Below are positions 58,664-64,000 of a DNA stretch of 64,000 nucleotides, piece after piece; the stretch's first letter is position 1, and the number at the start of each line of letters is the position of its first letter. The notes beneath the pieces are model-generated. The model was given only the letters and a program-made list of their open reading frames with translations, was not told the DNA's origin and searched no databases. A program made the translations under genes and the position numbers. The stretch is from Desulforamulus putei DSM 12395 (lineage in GTDB: Bacteria; Bacillota; Desulfotomaculia; Desulfotomaculales; Desulfotomaculaceae), in the NCBI RefSeq assembly GCF_900129195.1, contig NZ_FQUY01000010.1, positions 31,520 to 95,519 of the forward strand, read 5' to 3'.

Positions 58664-59640
58664 ACGGCTGTCCTCCTCCAGCGCACCATGTCCAAAAAGG
58701 CTTCCAGACGGGTGACGATCCCCGCTTCCCCGGTATGTTCATCCAGGTTGATGTTCATAAAGGGCACCTTTCCTTCCCGGCGGATAAATCTCTCAATCAA
58801 CTCTCCGGTCATGGAATCCGGTCCGCAGGCAAAGGCCGCCACATGGATGATGCCGTCCACCTTCCCCTGGTCATGGTAGTTAAAGGCGCCGCCGGTCATG
58901 CGCCGAGACAGGGTCCAGAAAAGCTTTTTGGGCAGCCTCTTAACCCCCTGGTTCACCATCTGCTCCGTCAGGTTGTCCGCCGTCAGCACCCTGGCCCCGG
59001 ATTTTCGCAGCCGGTTAATCAGGTTCATGCTGATAAATGGGTCGTAAATGTTATAGGGGTGACCGATGACCGCCACCGTCAGGTCGGTATTGTCCGCTGT
59101 TTGTTTTGGCTCTTTCCCTGCCAGGACAGACATGGCCTCCTCGGGCAGCAGCCCCTGCTCCAGCAGCCCCATGTACTTTTGGTGGGTCTCCCAGGCCCTT
59201 TGAAACGCCAGCCAGGACTGAATGGGACCTTTCCCCAGAGCCGCACCGACCTGCCGGGTAAACTGGTGGATATCCCTTTGCTTTTTCCTTTGATTGATGG
59301 CAGTATCAAGCACCGTCGGTAACCCGGTGATATTTTGTTTCACCATATCCGGAAAACCCAGAAATTTTGGACAGATATATTCCCTGTGGGCCACGCTGAC
59401 CATACGGGGTAAAAAGATGAAATCCACTCCCTTGTCCACCAGATTTTGCACATGACCGAAGGCTAATTTAACCGGCAGGCAGGCTTCATCCACACAATGC
59501 TGCACACCTCGGGTCAGGATACCCTTGGTGGTGCGGTCGGAAACAACCACCTCGGCTCCCAGCCGTTCCAAAAATTCTTTCCACAGGGGAAAGTAATAAT
59601 AATAAAGCAACGCCCTCGGTATCCCCACCCGAACAGGCAT
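58660..59640 (-). CDS. Activase-related protein (DUF2229-like), component 1
   Basis: The 326-residue protein begins RVGIPRALLYYYYFPLWKEFL and has CVDEACLPVKLAFGHVQ, MVSVAHREYICPKFLGFPD and the end DEHTGEAGIVTRLEAFLDMV, matching the DUF2229 region of acyl-CoA dehydratase activase-related proteins. The cysteines align with those of the next gene, so the two are diverged copies. ATG 59640 opens the three-gene operon. Its function is not known. Confidence 0.85.
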   Translation of the reverse strand: MPVRVGIPRALLYYYYFPLWKEFLERLGAEVVVSDRTTKGILTRGVQHCVDEACLPVKLAFGHVQNLVDKGVDFIFLPRMVSVAHREYICPKFLGFPDMVKQNITGLPTVLDTAINQRKKQRDIHQFTRQVGAALGKGPIQSWLAFQRAWETHQKYMGLLEQGLLPEEAMSVLAGKEPKQTADNTDLTVAVIGHPYNIYDPFISMNLINRLRKSGARVLTADNLTEQMVNQGVKRLPKKLFWTLSRRMTGGAFNYHDQGKVDGIIHVAAFACGPDSMTGELIERFIRREGKVPFMNINLDEHTGEAGIVTRLEAFLDMVRWRRTAV

Positions 59641-59796
59641 ACGATCCCTCCTTTATAAAACACATTCATACGTTAGTATTGGCAATTTTTCTGACGGTTA
59701 TGCTTTTACAGGCAAAACTTGGTATAATGATATTAAACTATTTATTGAATTTCTTTATAAACAAAATCAAAAAAGGCATCTAAAGGAGGGTTTGCA

Positions 59797-60036
59797 TTGA
59801 GTTGCACCACTTGCAGTTCCGGTAATCTGTCCGGTATTTCCGTTGGGAGCGACGAAACCGTCACCGAATTAACGAGGGTCATTGGAATCGAGGAAGCCAA
59901 CAGGCTGCTGGCAGAAGGTTATTTGTTCGTCAGCATGTATTTCAACCAGGCCGAACAACAGGAAGTCTATATTTTAGCCCGGCTAAAGCCCACCAAAAAA
60001 CAAAGAAAGCCCATTGGGTTTATACCAGGACAATAA
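59797..60036 (+). CDS. Small hypothetical protein with N-terminal cysteine pair
   Basis: The 79-residue protein starts SCTTCSSGNLSGISVGSDE, with one C-x2-C pair, and continues as an alpha/beta unit (EANRLLAEGYLFVSMYFNQ and EVYILARLKPTKK). TTG 59797 has TAAAGGAGGG 7 bases upstream. The stop lies within the following terminator. The family is not recognised; it is divergent from the activase cassette and could be linked to it through a shared control region. Confidence 0.65.
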   Translation: MSCTTCSSGNLSGISVGSDETVTELTRVIGIEEANRLLAEGYLFVSMYFNQAEQQEVYILARLKPTKKQRKPIGFIPGQ

Positions 60037-60059
60037 GGCCAGAGTTTTCTGGCCTTATT
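60032..60059. terminator. Bidirectional terminator containing a stop codon
   Basis: AATAAGGCCAGA and TCTGGCCTTATT form a perfect 12-pair stem with a 4-base loop. The plus-strand TAA (60034-60036) lies in the left arm, and the convergent 45-residue gene ends 4 bases beyond the right arm. Confidence 0.88.
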
Positions 60060-60062
60060 ATC

Positions 60063-60200
60063 TTACTTGTTCCTGTTTTTTTGTTTGCTTACCTTCGGCT
60101 GTTCGGTCAATCCCAGTTCAGTACCGACTTCTTCCAAAAAGTCGCCGGTCTTTCTCACCGTACCCTCGATCAACCCCCGGTTCTTCTCCTTCTTGGCCAT
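60063..60200 (-). CDS. Tiny lysine-rich protein, 45 residues
   Basis: ATG 60200 with GGGAGGG 7 bases upstream; stop TAA at 60063. The peptide (MAKKEKNRGLIEGTVRKTGD, then FLEEVGTELGLTEQPKVSKQ) is an amphipathic helix with basic ends. Length and composition recall small spore or nucleoid-associated peptides, but no family is recognised. It begins directly after a TGA that closes an open stretch continuous with the gene upstream. Confidence 0.65.
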   Translation of the reverse strand: MAKKEKNRGLIEGTVRKTGDFLEEVGTELGLTEQPKVSKQKNRNK

Positions 60201-60254
60201 TCATATCCCTCCCCTGGTTGTGATTTCTGCCGAAGTCATAACGGACGTGTTAAA

Positions 60255-60392
60255 CTACTTCATTGTTTTTTGATTACCGGCCCTGGTCCGTCCGGTGACT
60301 GCCGGTTCCCGGACAGCTTCCGCGTCGTAATTGCCGCCGGACGTCATGGCGCTCGTGTTAAAGGCCCTTTGCTTTTTGGCTTTAATCTTCAT
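60255..60392 (-). CDS. Tiny basic protein, 45 residues
   Basis: ATG 60392 follows GGGAGGTG; the frame ends at TAG 60255. The peptide (MKIKAKKQRAFNTSAMTSGG, then NYDAEAVREPAVTGRTRAGN) is basic and likely disordered. Beyond the TAG the frame stays open for 17 codons that repeat the FNTSxMTS segment, so the present end may be secondary. Both tiny genes are probably one transcript. Confidence 0.6.
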   Translation of the reverse strand: MKIKAKKQRAFNTSAMTSGGNYDAEAVREPAVTGRTRAGNQKTMK

Positions 60393-60793
60393 CTGGCACC
60401 TCCCAAAGTTTTGTTTTTTCTTAGATATCATTTATAATTTGCCTGATTTTATAAAATTTAATTTGTTAATGTTTTTCACTTTTGGAAGATGATCAAGTCC
60501 TAAATTATGTGTAAATTCCTCAGTTAGCATTACTCCCTTGAACACCGCCGCTTAAATTATCCAGCTCGCCAGCTTTTGGTTTATGTTACACACCAGCAGA
60601 ATATTGTAACTCATTTATTTTGATACTGTACCAGCCAATGCAGACAACCCGCGAAGCTTTTTCCTAAAAGGTATTGAACCATTTAATGGAATATAGTAGT
60701 ATGCTTATGAAGACATATCGAATTAAACGTCTCAATATATCTATTAGACGCATGTATAAGTATCGAAGCACAGTTAAGGGAGGCACATTACAT
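60393..60793. other. AT-rich intergenic stretch before the IscU-like gene
   Basis: This 401-base gap separates the tiny minus-strand genes from the divergent scaffold gene. It is AT-rich and holds a weak stem (ACGTCT with AGACG near 60730-60754). The open frame from 60674 that leads into the scaffold gene has no binding site and is taken as leader. Promoters for both directions must be here but none was convincing. Confidence 0.4.
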
Positions 60794-61279
60794 ATGATTG
60801 ACGAACAAATTAATAATTCTTCCATTACTTATAACGAAAAGACCCTTGATCACTTCACAAACCCACGAAATGTAGGTGTAGTAAAAAATTACAATGGTCG
60901 TGGTAAAATTGGTGAGGTAGGCTGCGGTGATGTCTGTGAAATTACTATTTTAGTTGAAAATGAGCGAATAAATGATATTAAATTTAGAGTATATGGTTGT
61001 GCAGGAGCGGTGGCAACTTCCAGTGCAGTCACAGAGTTAGCAAAGGGAAAACTTTGTGAGGAAGCCCTTAAGTTAACGGATGATGATGTGGTGGATTTTT
61101 TGGGTGGTTTACCTGAACAGAAAAAGCACTGTTCTTTACTTGGCATCAGGGCTCTAAAACAGGCGATTTATGACTATTGGCTGTATAAACAATTGTTAGA
61201 AAGCGGCCAGGTTACAAATCGTGATGAACATGAAAAAGTACGGGAAGATTTATTTCAGCAGTTTGCAAATGAATTCTAA
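60794..61279 (+). CDS. IscU/NifU-N-type iron-sulfur cluster scaffold
   Basis: The 161-residue protein has the scaffold cysteines C44 (GEVGCGDVC), C69 (RVYGCAGAVATSSAV) and C113 (KKHCSLLGIRALKQA), with D46 between the first pair, and the typical opening YNEKTLDHFTNPRNVG. It should hold a transient [2Fe-2S] cluster. It differs from housekeeping IscU in its longer C-terminus and has no cysteine desulfurase gene nearby. ATG 60794 has GGGAGG 9 bases upstream; the longer frame is rejected. Confidence 0.9.
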   Translation: MIDEQINNSSITYNEKTLDHFTNPRNVGVVKNYNGRGKIGEVGCGDVCEITILVENERINDIKFRVYGCAGAVATSSAVTELAKGKLCEEALKLTDDDVVDFLGGLPEQKKHCSLLGIRALKQAIYDYWLYKQLLESGQVTNRDEHEKVREDLFQQFANEF

Positions 61280-61305
61280 ATCGGTCTGACCCTCTAATTT
61301 TAGAG

Positions 61306-61545
61306 TCAAACACTCTTATTCACCGATTTACTTAGAATTTCAGCTTTACCTTCTGCTTTGCCTTTTGCAAAGCCTTTAGCCTCTCCCTCGGCTAGGGCAC
61401 CTGCCACCAGGGAGATTTCAGCCCTGACGGGCTTCTCCCTTAGCTCATACAGCCTGCGCTCCCTCTGGTTTTTGAAGAATATCTGCTCGATGGTCATAGC
61501 CTTGCGAATGCCGGGGTTTATTCTGTTGATGGGTTTAAACTCCAA
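61306..61545 (-). CDS. Short Rpn/YhgA-like nuclease fragment or relic
   Basis: The 79-residue protein matches the C-terminal part of PD-(D/E)XK Rpn-type (putative transposase) proteins: an IEQIFFKNQRERRLYELREK helix and a closing run of EGEAKGFAKGKAEGKAE repeats. The catalytic nuclease domain is absent. TTG 61545 has AGAGGTGAG just upstream, so it could still be expressed. I read it as the remains of a larger gene. Confidence 0.55.
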   Translation of the reverse strand: MEFKPINRINPGIRKAMTIEQIFFKNQRERRLYELREKPVRAEISLVAGALAEGEAKGFAKGKAEGKAEILSKSVNKSV

Positions 61546-61968
61546 TCATTCTCACCTCTTTCCCTTTGTTTCTCTTGCCAACATTATACCCGATTCTCAA
61601 TTACTACTTAATATCCTGCTTTGACGCAGTGGAGGCCACAGTAACCTGAGAACAGCGTACTTCTGCCAGAATTAATACCTCCGAAGATTCAGTTCAGATC
61701 ATGCACAAAGCCCCGGAAAGAGATTATTTTCTTCCGAGGCTTCCTGGGGTATATGCAATATTATTATATATCGGCGGCGTTTGTTTCGGTTTTGTCTCTA
61801 CAGCTGCGGCAACGGGCAATCACTCACTCTCCGTTTCCAGAGTGCGCGGGCCGTACTCCTGCGGGAGGGCCTACCGGGAGGCTATACCCTAGGTAAGCAG
61901 ATCCCCCACAGAAAGTTAATAAGTTAGCTGCCTAGCACCCACGTCCGGTTTCATCCGAGCACCTTCCG
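61546..61968. other. Intergenic stretch without a recognised gene
   Basis: 423 bases. A hairpin at about 61704-61742 pairs AAGCC-CGGAA-GA with TC-TTCCG-GGCTT. A GC-rich, strongly foldable part follows at about 61800-61890; it looks like structured RNA but matches no riboswitch class I can name. A 63-codon open frame at 61701-61892 has no binding site and overlaps the structure. Confidence 0.4.
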
Positions 61969-62253
61969 CTAATGCTTTCTCAGGCCGAAAACCTTTCTCG
62001 TTGTTGAAACAAACCACTCCCAGTGCAGATATATGTGAATCAGAACAAGTAAACAAAAAATTATTGCCAGCAAATGGTGAATATCCGTCCAGGTATGCCT
62101 CGTGAATATGAAAAAATGCTCCAGGCCACGCATGCCGCCACGACCCGGGCTGGGCAGTATCAACCACCTCGCGAACCCTGAAAAAGCCAGTCCAAAAACT
62201 GTCAGAAAAAGGAGCCAGCCCATCACGTAGTTTATTATTGATTTATTTGACAT
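61969..62253 (-). CDS. DUF4405-like small membrane protein
   Basis: The 94-residue protein has three hydrophobic segments: YVMGWLLFLTVFGLAFSGF, a middle helix after a Gly/Arg loop, and HHLLAIIFCLLVLIHIYLHW. Several histidines (THTW..., IHHLL, HIYLHW) sit at helix ends, as in DUF4405 proteins, which resemble di-haem cytochrome b subunits. Haem binding is inference from the histidines. ATG 62253 has AAAGGGCGG upstream. It has no electron-transfer partner here. Confidence 0.78.
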   Translation of the reverse strand: MSNKSIINYVMGWLLFLTVFGLAFSGFARWLILPSPGRGGMRGLEHFFIFTRHTWTDIHHLLAIIFCLLVLIHIYLHWEWFVSTTRKVFGLRKH

Positions 62254-62554
62254 TGGTAAACCGCCCTTTAAAAGAATGTTTCAATTCCTGTTATTAGTAC
62301 TCCCAACACTATTATGAAATTTTCTTTTGAAAATATCAAGTCGTACAGTGAAAATATGGTAAAAACAACCTGTAACCAGCAACCCGGTCTTTAAAGGGCC
62401 GGGGGTTATTTTGTGATGGGTAGTTTACCAACGACAATAGGTGTATATCTTAGAATAGCCAGGTGGAAAATATGTAATTTTTTAAAAGTAACCTTTTATA
62501 AACTAGTGTTTTGTTGTATTATAAAAATATATACTATTAAAGGTGGTGTTTTTA
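62254..62554. other. Intergenic stretch before the toxin-antitoxin pair
   Basis: This AT-rich 301-base gap contains a stem, AACCCGG with CCGGGGGTT, at about 62387-62411 followed by ATTTTG, and the promoter region of the antitoxin. No gene is seen. Confidence 0.4.
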
Positions 62555-62854
62555 ATGGATATGTTTAATGTGACTGAAATACGACAAAACGCCAGTAAAA
62601 TAATATCCCATGTAATTAAAACCAAAGAGCCGGTGATGGTGCTGCAAAGATCTAAGCCCGTGGTCTACATTATTGAAGCCAATGCGTTTGAAGAATTACA
62701 GAAAAAGGTTATGAAGGCCGAACAATATGAAAAAATGGAGGCTACCAAAAAGGCATTAAATCAATTATCCCGGCTAAGGAATCAAATGAAACTGCAGCCG
62801 GACTCTACTCCCCTTATAAGGCAATTAAGGGAGGGGGATGGAGAAAATGAGTAG
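62555..62854 (+). CDS. Phd/YefM-type antitoxin
   Basis: The 99-residue protein begins MDMFNVTEIRQNASKIISHV and contains MVLQRSKPVVYIIEANAFEELQ, the Phd/YefM DNA-binding domain; its charged C-terminal half should bind and block the toxin. ATG 62555 has AAAGGTGGTG upstream, better than the ATG four codons earlier. It overlaps the toxin gene by 8 bases and probably represses their common promoter. Confidence 0.9.
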   Translation: MDMFNVTEIRQNASKIISHVIKTKEPVMVLQRSKPVVYIIEANAFEELQKKVMKAEQYEKMEATKKALNQLSRLRNQMKLQPDSTPLIRQLREGDGENE

Positions 62855-63305
62855 TTTTATTTGCCTGGACAGCAGTGTTTTAATTAAGCTGCTGGTTTTG
62901 GAAGAAGATAGCGATAAAGCAGATGCCTTAATGGAAAAAATTTTGGAAAAAAGGCAATCAGTTGTTTTGCCAGGTTTTGCATGGGCCGAAGTGGGAAGTG
63001 TTCTACGAAAAAAGGTCAATAAAAAAATGATTACACCCGACCAGGCAGAGATTGCCTGGGAAGCATTCAATAACCTGGGGATTTTAAATTACCTTAATGA
63101 TTCAGTTGTCATAAGGGCTGCCTGGCATATTGCGGTAAAGGAAAAGCTCCCTACCTTATATGATGCCACATACCTGGCAGTAGCCGAGATCATTTCCAGG
63201 CAGTCAAACGAGGTTTGCCAATTTTGGACAGCGGATGAAACGTTGATCAGGTCTATTAAGGATAAAAACTATGTATACAGCCTAAAAACTTTTGGTGGAA
63301 TTTGA
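62847..63305 (+). CDS. PIN-domain (VapC-type) ribonuclease toxin
   Basis: The 152-residue protein has the PIN acidic residues: D8 in FICLDSSVLIKLL, the glutamate in GFAWAEVGSVLR, the aspartate in TLYDATYLAVAE and that in FWTADETLI. The proposed activity is cutting RNA. The preferred start is ATG 62847 (binding site AGGGGG 9 bases upstream), overlapping the antitoxin stop; ATG 62838 is the alternative. The pair lies at the edge of the decayed mobile region. Confidence 0.9.
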   Translation: MSSFICLDSSVLIKLLVLEEDSDKADALMEKILEKRQSVVLPGFAWAEVGSVLRKKVNKKMITPDQAEIAWEAFNNLGILNYLNDSVVIRAAWHIAVKEKLPTLYDATYLAVAEIISRQSNEVCQFWTADETLIRSIKDKNYVYSLKTFGGI

Positions 63306-63321
63306 AAGGAGATGAGAACAT

Positions 63322-63501
63322 ATAAAAAAAATCATAACATGTATCCTGACCGGTTGTCTGGCTCTTGACCTGGCCACCGGAGCGTTAGCGGAACAGTCCG
63401 AAGGCAGCCAGAACCCCCCCGACATTTCGGCAATCAAACAATACCTCAACCAGCAGGTACCGCAGGGAGAGACCTACAACCTGAACGGCTACACCGAGCC
63501 C
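63322..63501 (+). pseudogene. N-terminal remnant of a secreted protein, start codon lost
   Basis: A frame reading KKIITCILTGCLALDLATGA, LAEQSEGSQNPPDISAIKQY and on to NLNGYTE is a normal signal peptide and the beginning of an exported protein. An AAAGGAG site lies at 63305-63311, but the codon in start position is ATA (63322-63324), not ATG, and no other start is near. After about 60 codons it joins IS110 transposase sequence in frame. The original protein is not recognised. Confidence 0.6.
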
Positions 63502-64000
63502 AATAAGCCTAAGATTTGCACATTTTCAACGATGATCGATGACCTTATTTCTATGGTGGACTGGCTTAAAACCAAAGGTTGCACCCAGTGGCGATGGAAA
63601 GCACCGGTTCGTATTGGAAACCCATCTATAACTTGCTGGAAGGTTGAAAAACAAAAAAGCAGATCTTAAAAGGGCACTTAATGGTCTGATCGGCCCACAC
63701 CAAAAACTGATGCTCAAAACCCAACTACGTCACATTGACTTTCTCTCTGATGAAATAAACAGACTGGACAAAGAAATTAAGGACCGAATGCTCCCTTTTG
63801 AGGATGACCTGGAGCTGTTGGATACCATTCCCGGGGTGGGACGGCGCACAGCTGAACAAATCTTAGCTGAAACAGGAACCAATATGGATCAATTCCCCTC
63901 CGCTGCTCATTTATGTTCTTGGGCAGGGCTGTCTCCAGGTAATAACGAAAGCGCCGGAAAGCGAAAGTCGGGACGAACGCGCAAGGGTAACCAGAAATTA
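63502..64000 (+). mobile_element. Decayed IS110-family transposase (runs off the window)
   Basis: Pieces of an IS110 transposase appear in order but in different frames. First comes ICTFSTMIDDLISMVDWLKT, then VAMESTGSYWKPIYNLLEG after a one-base deletion, and then a jump that skips about 180 residues to the C-terminal transposase_20 domain (LLDTIPGVGRRTAEQILAE and LSPGNNESAGKRKSGRTRKG). The N-terminal catalytic aspartate region is missing. The element continues beyond the window. It cannot encode an active transposase. Confidence 0.85.

Noticed and set aside
61790..61890. Possible tetrahydrofolate-type riboswitch on the minus strand
   Set aside because: A GGAGAGTGAGTGATT stretch resembles the 5' end of that class, but the remaining core and the 3' partner are missing, and the downstream genes have no folate link.
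1..64000. CRISPR array, tRNA or rRNA genes
   Set aside because: No regularly spaced direct repeats, cloverleaf-like units or rRNA sequences were seen by eye.

Overview
The window reads as chromosome of an anaerobic, spore-forming Firmicute of the Desulfotomaculum/Desulforamulus/Pelotomaculum type (Peptococcaceae-like). The placement is inferred from gene content, not from a search. The pointers are many sporulation genes (spoIVA, spoIIP, spmA-spmB, gerW, a YIEGIA pair, two YjcZ-type peptides), a T-box leader, frequent TTG/GTG starts behind strong purine-rich ribosome binding sites, an IspH-ribosomal S1 fusion, bacillithiol synthesis (bshC) and oxygen-sensitive 2-hydroxyacyl-CoA dehydratase activases. 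Most genes lie on the minus strand in short, tightly packed operons closed by clear hairpin terminators.

Layout. 1-8.6 kb: the end of a LysR regulator, a stand-alone pyruvate-kinase C-domain protein, a soluble chemoreceptor with a Rossmann-like N-domain, an LCP-like secreted protein, bshC, a K+ channel, an FmdB zinc ribbon and a GNAT enzyme. 8.6-12.2 kb: promoter, proline-type T-box and proB-proA-proC. 12.2-17 kb: a universal stress protein, then aspartokinase, homoserine kinase, homoserine dehydrogenase and an ACT protein, which together feed threonine, methionine and lysine synthesis. 17-27.4 kb: spoIVA, gpsA, plsY, der, a DUF512 radical-SAM protein, the YIEGIA pair, spoIIP and a DUF1614 protein. 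27.4-38 kb: ispH-S1, plsC and cmk, then an aromatic cluster (aroA, tyrA, two DAHP synthases, an aminotransferase, aroH) with a HutP-family protein beside it.

38-49 kb: small conserved proteins, rluB, spmAB, an orphan PAS histidine kinase, gerW, a DUF2953 protein, a Gmad2 lipoprotein, scpAB, trpS and a site-2 protease. 49-60 kb: a DHH-CBS-CCA-adding fusion, lysA, tex and a three-gene dehydratase-activase cassette. 60-64 kb is the only clearly accessory-looking stretch: tiny lysine-rich genes, an IscU-like scaffold, an Rpn-like fragment, a DUF4405 membrane protein, a Phd/PIN toxin-antitoxin pair, and a start-less secreted-protein remnant joined to a decayed IS110 transposase that runs off the window.

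The best candidates for new biology are: a possible Phe-codon leader-peptide attenuator before aroF, the Rossmann-chemoreceptor fusion, the HutP homologue sitting with aroH, a dispersed element with terminal inverted repeats whose end sequence also forms the 3' end of trpS, the split activase cassette, and a pair of tiny genes with a duplicated segment across an amber codon. No CRISPR array, tRNA or rRNA gene was seen.
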